Of a stretch of 64,000 bases of DNA, positions 19,526-29,465 are shown piece after piece; positions within the stretch are counted from its first letter, which is position 1, and every line of letters begins with the position of its first letter. The position numbers and the translations under genes are program-made. Location: contig NZ_CAOJCN010000007.1 in the NCBI RefSeq assembly GCF_948329515.1, positions 1 through 64,000 of the forward strand, in the 5' to 3' direction. This DNA comes from Cohnella rhizoplanae (GTDB lineage: Bacteria; Bacillota; Bacilli; Paenibacillales; Paenibacillaceae). The notes beneath the pieces were generated by a model that searched no databases, was not told the DNA's origin, and saw only the letters and a list, made by a program, of their open reading frames with translations.

Positions 19526-21259
19526 TTATCCCTTTACGCTTGCGTAATAGTCGTTGACTTCCTTCGTAATCTGCTCGCCGCCAAGCTTGTTCCAATCCTG
19601 AACGAACTTGTCGAATTCCTGGATCGGCGCGCCGAGGATGATTCTGACGAATACTTCGTTTTGCATTTTCTCCAGCGTCGTTTGCCGTTCCACCATCGTC
19701 GCCGTCGGCGCGCCTTCGAATTTATCGAATAAAAACTGATGGCTTTTGTCGTATTGATCGACGACGCCCTCCGCGCCTTCGGGTCCGTAGATGCGCTCCC
19801 AGCCCCAGAGCGCGAATCCTTCCTTGGAGCCGGTCGCATAGGCGTCAAGCTTCTGCTGGATCGCCTTCGCTTCGCCCGTCAGCTTGGGCTTGTCCCCGGT
19901 CCTGCGCACTTCGTCCAACGTCCGGAACAGCTCCAGGTTTTTCTTCGTCGGCGCGGGTTGGACCAAGGACAGCTGCCATACGCTCTCCGCATCCGCCGGC
20001 GCATAATAGTACGCGCTATCCTGGGTCTCCCCCCAGTTCTTCTCGACGTGCATGTTGAACAGCTTGATGACGGCCTCGGGATGCGGGGCGCCCTTGCGTA
20101 CGGCAAAAAACTTCGTCGTGCTGAACTTGAGCGGCACCTTCGGGGGATCGCCGGATTCCGACACGATCGGGAAAGCGCGCCACTGCGCGTTCGGTTCCTC
20201 GTTTTTATTCAATTGCAGCGGCCAGATCGAATTCCATTGCTGGCCGTACTCCATCCCGATTTTACCGCTTGCGATGACTTCCGATACCTTGGTGCCTTCT
20301 TTGACGCCGAACTCTTCGTCCAGCTCGCCGTTTTTGTACATGGCTTGCAGGGCGAGCAGCGCCTTCTTCATTTCCGGCTGTACGCTGCCGTACGCCAGCT
20401 TGCCCGCCGAGTCCTCCAGCCATATATTCGGAAAAGCGCCGTAGCCGGCCGCAAAGCCCTCCAGCCCCATCGATCCTCCCCACAGATCCTTCGTGACGGC
20501 GAGGCCGTACGTGTCCTTCTTGCGATTGCCGTCCGGATCCCGCTCCGCGAACGCTTTGGAGATGGCCAGGACGTCTTGCGTCGTTGTGGGCGGCCGGAGG
20601 CCTAACTTGTCCAGCCAGTCCGTGCGGATCCAGACGAACTGCGCCTGCTCGATCGAGGAGCCGGTCTGCGGAATGGCCATCAGCCTACCGCCGAACGTCG
20701 CGGAGTCGAACGGTCCCGAGCCCTCCTCGGCGAGGATCTCCTTGAGATCAGGAGAGGCGTACTTCTCGTATAGATCCGTCATGTCCTCGATCTGCCCCGA
20801 GTCCGCGAGCTGCTTGAGTTGGGTGGCGTTGACCGGGATAATGTCGGGAAGGTCGCCCGAAGACAGCATCACGTTCACTTTCTGTATATAGGGTTCCGAT
20901 GTATCGTTTCCTTTGACGACCCAGTTGTACTTGATCTTAATGCCCAGCCGGTCCAGGTAGAGCCGGGTCCACCGGTTATCCGCGAAGTTCTCGTCCTTCA
21001 GGACGCCCAGGACGTTGTTCTCGACGATGTCGCTCAGATTGCGCACGGTCGTGATCTCGATCGGCGGGTCGTACATGCCGAGCGGACCCGCCGCCGCTGC
21101 CGGGGACGCGCCCGATGAGCGGGGGCCGGCAGGGCTCGCGCCCGCGCTGCCGCCGCCTTTGCCCTCGTTGCTGCCGTTGCCGTCGCATGCTGCTAACGCG
21201 GCCATGAGCAGCGCGGCCGAACCCAAAGCCAGCATGGAATGAGCCTTGCCTCTTTTCAT
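19526..21259 (-). CDS. Extracellular solute-binding lipoprotein next to the two-component system
   Basis: A 577-residue lipoprotein. The signal peptide ends in a lipobox (ALAAC) with C25, followed by a Gly/Ser/Pro-rich spacer to ~60 and a type 1 extracellular solute-binding fold. The sequence resembles the LplA/YtcQ family of oligosaccharide receptors (for example WIRTDWLDKLGLRPPTT). No permease gene is adjacent; the kinase gene follows 60 bp downstream. It could share the permeases encoded at 28500-30376 or act mainly as a sugar sensor for the kinase. GAAGAGGGG precedes the ATG. Confidence 0.85.
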   Translation of the reverse strand: MKRGKAHSMLALGSAALLMAALAACDGNGSNEGKGGGSAGASPAGPRSSGASPAAAAGPLGMYDPPIEITTVRNLSDIVENNVLGVLKDENFADNRWTRLYLDRLGIKIKYNWVVKGNDTSEPYIQKVNVMLSSGDLPDIIPVNATQLKQLADSGQIEDMTDLYEKYASPDLKEILAEEGSGPFDSATFGGRLMAIPQTGSSIEQAQFVWIRTDWLDKLGLRPPTTTQDVLAISKAFAERDPDGNRKKDTYGLAVTKDLWGGSMGLEGFAAGYGAFPNIWLEDSAGKLAYGSVQPEMKKALLALQAMYKNGELDEEFGVKEGTKVSEVIASGKIGMEYGQQWNSIWPLQLNKNEEPNAQWRAFPIVSESGDPPKVPLKFSTTKFFAVRKGAPHPEAVIKLFNMHVEKNWGETQDSAYYYAPADAESVWQLSLVQPAPTKKNLELFRTLDEVRRTGDKPKLTGEAKAIQQKLDAYATGSKEGFALWGWERIYGPEGAEGVVDQYDKSHQFLFDKFEGAPTATMVERQTTLEKMQNEVFVRIILGAPIQEFDKFVQDWNKLGGEQITKEVNDYYASVKG

Positions 21260-21344
21260 AGCCGTCCCCTCTTCATGAGCTTTGCTGCCGCCATGGTTAC
21301 GCTCTCATTATAGGCGAGCGGTCAGAACCGGACAACCGGCAAGG

Positions 21345-22760
21345 TTATTCCAGCGTAAACGAAGCCAAGCTTGCGCCGCCTATGCCCGTATACGTAAAGT
21401 AAAGCGCCTGAACGCCGTCCGGAATGTCGATCTCCGCCGCGTACTCTTTCCATACGTTCGTAAAGTCGACCGGAATGCTGCCGAGCGAAGGGCCGTCCCA
21501 TGACGTCTTCACCTCGAAAGCGCCGCGGCAGTAGCCCCGCACCTTAATCCGGACCGTCCGGATTCCCTCGCAGCGGAAGTACTTGAAGCCTGCCGTCGCT
21601 GTCTCCCTCATGTTGGCGATATAGCCGGCTTCCTCGTCCCCGTCCTTCCCGTCTTGGGCGATCTTCGGGAAGCGGCTGTCCATCCATTCGCCGGGAGCGC
21701 CCGTATACGGCGCTTCGTCTTGGCAGAACAGGTTGCAGGCCAGGTATGCGGGATATTCGCCCCGTCCATCGAGCGGTCCTCCGTTCGGACCGCAGGAGGT
21801 CATCTCCGCCTGGACGATCGTGCCGTCCTCCCGGAACTCGATCGGCTCCATGCAGCCCTGCCTGCTGAAGTTCGTTCCGTTCGTATGCCGGTGATAGAAA
21901 ATGTACCGTTTCCCGCCCATTTCAACGATGCCGCCGTGGTTATTGCCTCCATAATACATGGGCTTATCCGCCGGCTTGTAGGTATCGATATGAAGATCGT
22001 TATTGCTGACGATGACGCCCTGATAGACGAAATCGCGGGTCGGGGATCGACTCGTCGCGTAGCACAGCTCATGCATGACGACCGAAGAGTAGATCAAGTA
22101 ATACGTATCGCCTATTTTTCTGATGGAGGGCGCCTCGAAAAAGGCATGGCCTTCGAAGCCGCTTCCGCCGCTGTAGGGCTCGCTTGGCGCGACGAATACA
22201 GGCGCTTCCATAATGGTGAGCATATCCGAACCCAGCACCGTCGCCATGGCGCCGTGCCGGGAACGATCGCCGGGCGCGCAGAAGCCCGTGTACAGATAGA
22301 CCTTGTCCCCCTCCGTCAACACCGCCGGATCGAATTGCGGCTCGTCGCCCGTTCTCTCGCCCAGGCGCGTGCCGTCGGCATACCGGACATAGCCGTAGAA
22401 CGAGTACTTGCCCGCCGGCGTATCGCAGACCGCGACCGATACGACGGATACTTTATCCAGCACGTAGTACAGATAATATCGCCCGTCCGGGCCGACCGTG
22501 ACGTCCGGCGCGTACAGACACATGGCGCCGTCCGGATTCAGCGGATCGTCCGTTTTCTCGTAGATCACGCCTTCATACCGCCAGTCGGCCAGATCATCCT
22601 CCGGCGCGGACCAGCATACATAATCGTTCAAGCAATACGCATGTCCGTTGTACCGGTCATGCGAGCCGTATACGTATACTCGGCCGTTAAAAACATAAGG
22701 TTCGCCGTCGGGAATGTATTCCCAGGACGGCAGATAAGGGTTCAAGCCTTGTTTCTTCAT
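21345..22760 (-). CDS. GH43-family glycosidase with C-terminal beta-sandwich
   Basis: A 471-residue cytoplasmic protein. The five-bladed GH43 propeller is at residues ~5-310, with likely general base D18 (YIPDGEPYVFNG), D86 (CLYAPDVTVG) and general acid E209 (HAFFEAPSI). A C-terminal CBM6-like beta-sandwich is at ~345-471. GH43 enzymes are arabinofuranosidases, xylosidases, arabinanases or exo-galactanases; which applies here is not clear. TAGGAGCG precedes the ATG. It is the last gene of the block starting with the permeases, 30 bp after the unclassified protein's gene. Confidence 0.85.
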   Translation of the reverse strand: MKKQGLNPYLPSWEYIPDGEPYVFNGRVYVYGSHDRYNGHAYCLNDYVCWSAPEDDLADWRYEGVIYEKTDDPLNPDGAMCLYAPDVTVGPDGRYYLYYVLDKVSVVSVAVCDTPAGKYSFYGYVRYADGTRLGERTGDEPQFDPAVLTEGDKVYLYTGFCAPGDRSRHGAMATVLGSDMLTIMEAPVFVAPSEPYSGGSGFEGHAFFEAPSIRKIGDTYYLIYSSVVMHELCYATSRSPTRDFVYQGVIVSNNDLHIDTYKPADKPMYYGGNNHGGIVEMGGKRYIFYHRHTNGTNFSRQGCMEPIEFREDGTIVQAEMTSCGPNGGPLDGRGEYPAYLACNLFCQDEAPYTGAPGEWMDSRFPKIAQDGKDGDEEAGYIANMRETATAGFKYFRCEGIRTVRIKVRGYCRGAFEVKTSWDGPSLGSIPVDFTNVWKEYAAEIDIPDGVQALYFTYTGIGGASLASFTLE

Positions 22761-22790
22761 CTTATTGCTCGCTCCTAACCGATCTGTTTA

Positions 22791-24992
22791 TCAAGCCTTC
22801 TTCATGAATGCGTCGTAGATGCGGTTTCGCTTCGCCCGCTCCTCCGGAAGTAGCTTCTGCGCGTCCGAGATCTCATAGCCGCCGAACGTGTCGTACAATC
22901 TGGACGAAGGGTCGACTTCCACATAGGTGCACCAGGGCAGCCAGTGGTAGTGGCTCTGCAGCGTTTGGCTCGCGAAGTTGCCGCTCTCGTGCCCCAGGCC
23001 CGGCATCGCGTATCCGATGCTGCCGTCGGCGTCGGTGGACTGTCTGGTGTTGTTATGGATAAACTCGGCGAAGTCGAGATAGTGCTCGTCGCCCGTAATG
23101 ACATACAGCCTGTAGTACGTGTACGAGCAGGCCGCCATATACACGTCGGCGCCGCCGCCGATCGTGATGATGCTCTGACCGCTAATGGAAAAGTGGTTGA
23201 ACGGATGCTTCGGCCAGGGGGCGCGAACGGGAAACGTCCAGGCGTAGGTCCACGTCTCGGTATAGTCGGCGGCGCCGATCGCGCCTTCGAGCCACCGCGC
23301 CTCGCCGGTCAGATCGTACAGGGCAAGGAACCCGAACAGCGCGTAGATGCCGGCCTCTTTATCCTGGATATCCGCGTTGTCGCAGGTGCCGCCCCGGTAC
23401 TCCAGGTTCCGGTAATTATGGTCGTAGGACCACTGGCCGGCCCGGAGCGCGGCGGTTTTATAGCGTTCATCTCCGGACACGAGATAGAATTGGACGAGAA
23501 ACCGGATCACGCTGGGCGTATTGGATCTCGAGTCCATGCGGATCGAGCTGTCCGCGTGGTACGCCCTATAGTAGCTGCCGTCTTCGTTCTGTACGCCTAC
23601 GAGCCAATCGGCCGTCCGTTGGCAGAACGCCAGCCATGCCGGCCGTTCGTCGCCTTTGCCGCGCATATAAAGATAGGCGTCCAAGATGGCCTCGACGCCG
23701 TCGGCCAGCATTCGGATATAGTGCGGATATGGCTCGAACCCCTGGAGCGTCGGATTGTAGCACATCCGCGGCAGGCCGGATTCGGTCATGGCCGTCCTCG
23801 CCCAGAAATCGATCACGCCCACGCCTTTCTCGTAGGCTTCGGGCACGTTCTCTTTGTCGCCGTATCGGAGCAGCTGATAGCCGATGCCCGGCTGCTGGCC
23901 TACAAAGCCGAACTGGAAGGAGACGCTCGAGATATCCATGTCGGGCAGTTGGCAGGCAAAGGGCAATCCGTACGAATCGCCGTAGGCGCGCGTATACCGG
24001 TTCAGGATGTTCATGCCGTTGCGGTAGTGACGCTCGTTATCCACTTCGAACAGCTTGTCGCGCAGCCGGTCGTACGTGACGCGCCACATTTCCCTCATCA
24101 TCGGCTGGAAGCCGCCGACGTAATGGTCTAAATGGATGGCGACGGCATAATTTTGCTCGAAGCCGGCCGCTACGGGATGGTTCATGCGCTGGAACGCTTT
24201 CGGCTTTTCCCGGTAATCCAGGCCTGCATACGGATTGTTGACGGGCAGTTGGCCGTCGCAGCCTGGATACACGTAATCGATCGACAGGCCGGCCGTCTCC
24301 GTCTCGAGTTCCTTGCGTATGCCATATCCGTAATACATATAGTTCAGCGTCTCGCTCTTCGGCCTGCTCATGCCGATGGCGCCGACGGTACATTTCGGGT
24401 CCGTGATATTCTCCGACCTCACGATATCCGTCGTCGGCAAGGTGGCGTCCGCGGCCCAGCGGGACAGCGCCGCAGCCTCTCCCGACGCGATGTGCTGCAT
24501 GGCGAACAGCGGCAGGGCGTACCGGGTCTCCATTCGCCAGAAGTATTCGTTGTCCCAATCTTTTCCCATCGCGGAATCGGGCGCGAATTCGTTCTGCTTG
24601 TACCAGACGCCGGGCGCGAAGCAGTTGTAGTCGCGGACGTCATCCGATTCTGCCATCGTCAAAGACACCTTCGTGGAAAATCCAAGGTCGTCTCCCGCCT
24701 TCAGCACCTTGACGTTCCGGCTCGCCTTGAACCCTGCGCCTGCGGTTTCGTACACATCCGTGAAGGCAAAAGCCGAGCCCGAAGGCACGGTTAACGTGCC
24801 CCGGGCTACGATCTTCCCGCCGGAAGCGGAGATGTCGGCGTAAGCGCAGTCGTAAAACTCGCTGACGGCAAACGCGGTCTTTACCGTCACGTACATCGGC
24901 CGCTTGTTGGCATAGAGAAGCCGGCCGTTTTTACGAACCTCGACGCCGCCCTTTTCGAATAGCAAGTTGTAATTGCCGCATGCCAGTCTCAT
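22791..24992 (-). CDS. Uncharacterised protein, probable (alpha/alpha)6-barrel carbohydrate-active enzyme
   Basis: A 733-residue protein that I do not recognise as a member of a named family. The first ~230 residues look beta-rich. From about 330 on there are repeated helical pairs with aromatic, Gly-rich loops (for example YGDSYGLPFACQLPD, GTCDNADIQDKEAGIYALFGFLALYDLTG, HFSISGQSIITIGGGADVYMA), as in six-hairpin glycosidases and lyases. It has no signal peptide. It sits between an esterase and a GH43 gene in a sugar-uptake operon, so a role in oligosaccharide breakdown is likely but unproven. I chose the ATG at 24992, preceded by AAAGGGGGGG, over a TTG at 25013. Confidence 0.6.
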   Translation of the reverse strand: MRLACGNYNLLFEKGGVEVRKNGRLLYANKRPMYVTVKTAFAVSEFYDCAYADISASGGKIVARGTLTVPSGSAFAFTDVYETAGAGFKASRNVKVLKAGDDLGFSTKVSLTMAESDDVRDYNCFAPGVWYKQNEFAPDSAMGKDWDNEYFWRMETRYALPLFAMQHIASGEAAALSRWAADATLPTTDIVRSENITDPKCTVGAIGMSRPKSETLNYMYYGYGIRKELETETAGLSIDYVYPGCDGQLPVNNPYAGLDYREKPKAFQRMNHPVAAGFEQNYAVAIHLDHYVGGFQPMMREMWRVTYDRLRDKLFEVDNERHYRNGMNILNRYTRAYGDSYGLPFACQLPDMDISSVSFQFGFVGQQPGIGYQLLRYGDKENVPEAYEKGVGVIDFWARTAMTESGLPRMCYNPTLQGFEPYPHYIRMLADGVEAILDAYLYMRGKGDERPAWLAFCQRTADWLVGVQNEDGSYYRAYHADSSIRMDSRSNTPSVIRFLVQFYLVSGDERYKTAALRAGQWSYDHNYRNLEYRGGTCDNADIQDKEAGIYALFGFLALYDLTGEARWLEGAIGAADYTETWTYAWTFPVRAPWPKHPFNHFSISGQSIITIGGGADVYMAACSYTYYRLYVITGDEHYLDFAEFIHNNTRQSTDADGSIGYAMPGLGHESGNFASQTLQSHYHWLPWCTYVEVDPSSRLYDTFGGYEISDAQKLLPEERAKRNRIYDAFMKKA

Positions 24993-25013
24993 GACATCCC
25001 CCCCTTTGTACAA

Positions 25014-26558
25014 CTATTCGTTCGAATACGAATGCAGCGGATTTTTCTTGAAGTATTGCCGCACGAGGAACGCCATGAGCTCGTCTGGCCGCTCGCTGGC
25101 CAACTCGGCCTTGTCCGCGAAGCGCATGCCGAACGGCGCCTCCGGCGTATAAGTCTCCCAACGCGGCAGGTCCTCTCCCGTCAAGTCCTGGCCGTTCGGA
25201 TCACCGCTGCGGATAAAGTTCGCCCAGTACTGGCACATCTGCCGGGCGAGGTCGTAATGCTTGCCGACGAACGGACGCCAGCACTTGGCGAGGGTTTCGA
25301 AGAAAAACCAAAGATCCACCGAATGGAAAGTTCCCGGATTGTCCCAACCGGGGATGTCCGCGTCGAAGTTGTAGTAATAGAGCGGGAGATGGGCGCCGGT
25401 CTCGGCATTGGCACGGCCGGCAACACGGATCGCGTATTCGATGCCGCTCGCCGAAGCCTTCTTCACGGCGTCGTCCAAGCCGTCCGAATGCGCGCCGCAA
25501 AGCGACAGAAACGTTCCGGCATCGTCTCCGAACAAATCGGCAGCCAGCGCCTTTAATTCGTCTAGCGTATCGACCTCCGGAACGCTGAAAAATTCCGAGG
25601 AGGTATGGCCGAACAGTACCGGCACCGGCCTGCGCTTGTTCTGCAGGAACAAGTCGAATGCGTCGCCAACGTTAAACCGGCCATCGATGACGGTGCCCCA
25701 GAATGCATGGGACGCCAGGTACTTGTCGCGCACATACGCCGCATCGAGCTTGCGTGCTTCGGCAAGCGAGGACGCGCCGAGCGCTTCGAAGAATCGGACG
25801 CCGTCCTGCTCGGCCGACGCCAGATCGCGCAGAAACTTGGGCGTACCGCTCCCCGGGTACAGCTGCGTGAATACGCCGCTCTGCACGATCGCTCGCTGGA
25901 AAAGCCCCTCGTTCTGCGGCGAGGCGAGCTGATTCATGACGCTCCCGCCCCCGGCCGATTGCCCGCCGATGGTCAGGTTGTCGGGATCGCCGCCGAACGC
26001 CGCAATATTGCGCTTCACCCATCGCGTAGCGGCTTGTTGGTCGAGATGGCCGAAGTTGGCGGGCGCTTCCGGCGCTTCCGCCGTAATCTCGGGATGGCAC
26101 AGGAATCCGAACGCGTTCAGCCGATAGCTGACCGTGACGACCACGATCCCCCTGCGCGCGATGCGTTCGCCGTCGAACTCCATTTCGGCCGTATGCCCGA
26201 CCTGCAGCCCTCCGCCGAAATACCAAACGAACACAGGCAGCTTCTCGTCGGCATGCTTGGCCGGCGTCCATACATTCAGATAAAGGCAATCCTCGCTCAT
26301 GGCGATATCCGGCTCCACGGCCCATTCCCGGGTGTAGATGTTGTTCTCGTCGATTTCTTGGCGCACCTGCATCGGGACCGGAGCGAACGCGTACGCCTGG
26401 CGTACGCCTTCCCAATCTTGGGCTGGCTGCGGTGCGCGCCAGCGGTTGTCGCCTACGGGCGGCGCGGCGAACGGAATCCCTTTGAAGCTCGCGATCCGGG
26501 GATCCGCCGCCGGCAGGCCCTGTACCGCGCCGTTCTCTACGTTTACGACTCGAAGCAT
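25014..26558 (-). CDS. Type B carboxylesterase
   Basis: A 514-residue alpha/beta-hydrolase of the carboxylesterase type B family. Visible landmarks are the oxyanion-hole region (WYFGGGLQVGH), an EDCLYLNVW segment and the nucleophile elbow GGQSAGGGS; the likely catalytic His is in GTFHSVDLWFFF. No signal peptide is present from the chosen ATG at 26558, which follows AAGGAGGGGGAG; the longer frame from 26630 has no such site. In this operon it may remove acyl groups (acetyl or feruloyl) from imported oligosaccharides, a context inference only. Confidence 0.85.
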   Translation of the reverse strand: MLRVVNVENGAVQGLPAADPRIASFKGIPFAAPPVGDNRWRAPQPAQDWEGVRQAYAFAPVPMQVRQEIDENNIYTREWAVEPDIAMSEDCLYLNVWTPAKHADEKLPVFVWYFGGGLQVGHTAEMEFDGERIARRGIVVVTVSYRLNAFGFLCHPEITAEAPEAPANFGHLDQQAATRWVKRNIAAFGGDPDNLTIGGQSAGGGSVMNQLASPQNEGLFQRAIVQSGVFTQLYPGSGTPKFLRDLASAEQDGVRFFEALGASSLAEARKLDAAYVRDKYLASHAFWGTVIDGRFNVGDAFDLFLQNKRRPVPVLFGHTSSEFFSVPEVDTLDELKALAADLFGDDAGTFLSLCGAHSDGLDDAVKKASASGIEYAIRVAGRANAETGAHLPLYYYNFDADIPGWDNPGTFHSVDLWFFFETLAKCWRPFVGKHYDLARQMCQYWANFIRSGDPNGQDLTGEDLPRWETYTPEAPFGMRFADKAELASERPDELMAFLVRQYFKKNPLHSYSNE

Positions 26559-26668
26559 GCACGCTCCCCCTCCTTGTTGGACACCGAAGATTACACGGAA
26601 AAGAAGGGATATATATGATGAACCATACATATCCCCCCTCTCGGAATTATTTGGCGTACCTTACTTCA

Positions 26669-28453
26669 TTACTTGCCGGCCGACGCGTCGGCACGCATTT
26701 TTACGATCTTCTGCGCCTTGACGGTATCCGCGGCCAAGACGTCCTTCCAGCCCAGGCCGACTACATCCTTCTGCAGCTTCGTCCACAGCTGGTCGAACTC
26801 CGCTTGGTTTTTCGCGAAGACCATCTTCCAGGAGGTGTTCTTCACGTAGTCCGAGATCTGGCTGCGCTTGTTCTTAATGTCCGAGGAATCGGTTCCGAGA
26901 CTTGTGTTGATATTCGGCACGATGTCGATCATATTGTTCTTCAGGTAGTAGTCCGTCGCGTTCTCGGCATTGTACGTCTTCTGCCAGTCCGTCGTCAGCG
27001 CCGTCTTGTTCGCTTCGATCGTCGCGCTCCAGTAGTTGCTGTTATAGAACTCCTTGGTGTCCGGATCAAAGGTAAAATCGCTCATGATCATCGTGTTGAG
27101 CTTGCTCTGCCCGTCCTGGTAGCCGCCGCCGCCGTACTCGTCCGGCACGGGCGTATTTTTCTGGAAGGCTGTCTGTCCCACTTCGGTCAGCTGGAACTTG
27201 CCGTCGGCCGTCTTCTCGTAGTTGAAGCCCTCGAAGCCGTTTACGTAGTAGCGCAGACCTTCCGGGGAGACGAGCCAATCCATGAATTCCATGATGCGTT
27301 CGGGATCTTTGGCCTTCTTGCCGATCGCGAACACTCTTCCGTTGCCGTAATAGGCGTCGCTGCTCTGAATGATATGGGTGTCGGCGATCGGGATCGCGAC
27401 GTTGCCGTCTCCGTTTTTGCCGCGCTCGATGGAATTGTAGAAGCCTCGCTGCCAGGAGTACCACAGGAGGAGCACCTGCTTGTTGGTCAGCTTCTCCGAC
27501 ACTTTGTTCCAATCCTGCGTCGGCGAGTCGGGGTCGATCAGTCCCATTTGATTGGCTTTAAAATAGAATTGCAGAATCTTCTTGTACATGCTGTTGTCGT
27601 CGACGAGCGGAACGATGTCGCCTTTGGCATTAAGCTGGATCGTCGACGTTCCGTCCGGCTGCTCGAAGCCGTACCAGCCGCTGACCCACCGTACGTTCTC
27701 CATGCTGCCGCCGTCCCAGTCCTTCCATAGGGAGATCGGCACGATCGGCTTGCCGTCCGGCGTCTTCGGATATTTCTCCTGCATTTGCTTCAGCACGTTC
27801 AGCAGATCGTCCAGATTGTTCAGCTTGGGCGCTCCGACGCCCTTGTAGTAATCCCAGGGCATGATCGGGCTGGAGTAGGGGATCTCTTCCGAGAACGTCG
27901 TCGGCGACGTGTCCGCTTCGAACGTCGGCAAGCCGTAGATCTTGCCTTCCGGATTGACCTTGTCGAAGCCTGCGTTAAACGGCTTGAAATGGTTGTCCAC
28001 GTATTGGGACAGGTACTTCGTAGACTTAAGCTTATCGGTCAAATCCAGTACGAGACCGGCCGGGATCAGCTCTTCCAGCTGACTGTTGTCGACGATCAGG
28101 AGATCTCCCAGATCGCCCGCAGCCGTGCGGGTCTTGTACAGCTGATCGCCGGCGACCTGCGGCGCGAGAATGTTCAGGGTAATATTGAACTTATCCTTGA
28201 CGAGCTTGCCGTACCACCCCGTCTGCTCGCCTTGATAGTTGGCGGCATTGTCGAACACGGTGATGGTGAGCGGCTTGCTGTGATCGATCGAACCCGCGGC
28301 TTGGGATGCGCCGGCGCTCGCGCCGGACGGCGCAGCGGATGAGGAGGCATTCTTGGACCCGTCGCTGCACCCGGTCAACGCTGCCGATGCGAGGAACAGG
28401 CCCGTCAACGATACGGCCATCGATTTTCGGACGACTTTCATGTTTTTACTCAT
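26669..28453 (-). CDS. Oligosaccharide-binding lipoprotein of an LplBC importer
   Basis: A 594-residue lipoprotein from the ATG at 28453 (GGGGG eight bases upstream). The lipobox ALTGC has C29, followed by a Ser/Ala-rich spacer and a large type 1 solute-binding fold typical of LplA-like receptors. The two permease genes lie directly upstream in the same operon (46-bp gap). With the esterase, the unclassified enzyme and GH43 downstream, the system presumably imports a decorated hemicellulose or pectin oligosaccharide. Confidence 0.88.
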   Translation of the reverse strand: MSKNMKVVRKSMAVSLTGLFLASAALTGCSDGSKNASSSAAPSGASAGASQAAGSIDHSKPLTITVFDNAANYQGEQTGWYGKLVKDKFNITLNILAPQVAGDQLYKTRTAAGDLGDLLIVDNSQLEELIPAGLVLDLTDKLKSTKYLSQYVDNHFKPFNAGFDKVNPEGKIYGLPTFEADTSPTTFSEEIPYSSPIMPWDYYKGVGAPKLNNLDDLLNVLKQMQEKYPKTPDGKPIVPISLWKDWDGGSMENVRWVSGWYGFEQPDGTSTIQLNAKGDIVPLVDDNSMYKKILQFYFKANQMGLIDPDSPTQDWNKVSEKLTNKQVLLLWYSWQRGFYNSIERGKNGDGNVAIPIADTHIIQSSDAYYGNGRVFAIGKKAKDPERIMEFMDWLVSPEGLRYYVNGFEGFNYEKTADGKFQLTEVGQTAFQKNTPVPDEYGGGGYQDGQSKLNTMIMSDFTFDPDTKEFYNSNYWSATIEANKTALTTDWQKTYNAENATDYYLKNNMIDIVPNINTSLGTDSSDIKNKRSQISDYVKNTSWKMVFAKNQAEFDQLWTKLQKDVVGLGWKDVLAADTVKAQKIVKMRADASAGK

Positions 28454-28499
28454 TGGAAACCCCCGTTTGATCAAATTATTATAATGGCGCAAGCGCGAC

Positions 28500-29465
28500 T
28501 CAGCCTTTCACCGCGCCGATCATAATCCCTTTTACGAAAAACCTCTGGAATATCGGATAGATCAGCAAAATGGGCGCTACGACGATGATGGTCACCGTCA
28601 TGCGGATGGACGTGGTCGTCTGCTTGGTCGACAGGCTGGACATCGCGGTCGAGCCGGCGTTCTGCAGGTTAACCATCGTGGATAAAGAGCTCGCCTGATT
28701 GATGTAGTTATATAGAATAAACTGCAGGCTGTAGAGATTGTTGTCCGTCACCAAGAGCAGCGTATCCTGGAAGGAATTCCACTGATCCACCGCCGCGAAT
28801 ATCGCGACCGTCGCCAAAATGGGCTTGCAAATAGGCAGCATGATCCTGAAAAAGATGGTCATGACCCCTGCCCCGTCGATGGCGGCCGCTTGCTGCAGCT
28901 CCTTGGGCGTCGATTCTACGAACGTCTTGACTAGAATGATAAAGAACGGAGCGACGATCGTCGGCAATACGTAGGCCAGGAAGTTATTGGTCAGGTGCAG
29001 CGATCTCATCGTCAAGTACCAGGGAATAATCCCGGCGTTAAAGAACATCGTGATGACCGTGAACCGGTACCAGAACTTCCGCGCCCACATATCCTCCTGG
29101 GAGAACATGAAGCCCAGGAAGGCGGACGCGCCCACCGTCAGACTCGTTCCGATCACCGTTCTTCCCAAGGAGACGAGCGCCGCGTTGCCCAGCCCGGGTA
29201 TTTTGAACACGTCGATGTAGTTCTGGAAGTGAATGTGCTTCGGGAAAAACACGACATCGCCTCTGGCGCTGATATCGTTGGCGCTGATCGTGTTAATGAT
29301 GATCGAGTAAAAGGGATAAACGCAGATCAGCGCGAACAGGGAGAACAGCGTATAGATGACGACGGAGATGAATTTGTCCGTCGCGCTCATTTTATAGCTC
29401 GTTTTTTTATCCAATCGGCTCTGATGCGCCATATCGGGTACCAGCTCCGCCAGGTTGTCGCTCAT
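28500..29465 (-). CDS. Sugar ABC transporter permease, LplC type
   Basis: A 321-residue inner-membrane permease with six predicted TM segments. The cytoplasmic EAA-type loop is QQAAAIDGAGVMTIFFRIMLPICKP, for docking an ATPase. The C-terminus ends FFVKGIMIGAVKG, typical of the LplC/YtcP family. It overlaps the upstream permease gene by four bases (ATGA). No ATPase gene is found in the operon. Confidence 0.92.
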   Translation of the reverse strand: MSDNLAELVPDMAHQSRLDKKTSYKMSATDKFISVVIYTLFSLFALICVYPFYSIIINTISANDISARGDVVFFPKHIHFQNYIDVFKIPGLGNAALVSLGRTVIGTSLTVGASAFLGFMFSQEDMWARKFWYRFTVITMFFNAGIIPWYLTMRSLHLTNNFLAYVLPTIVAPFFIILVKTFVESTPKELQQAAAIDGAGVMTIFFRIMLPICKPILATVAIFAAVDQWNSFQDTLLLVTDNNLYSLQFILYNYINQASSLSTMVNLQNAGSTAMSSLSTKQTTTSIRMTVTIIVVAPILLIYPIFQRFFVKGIMIGAVKG

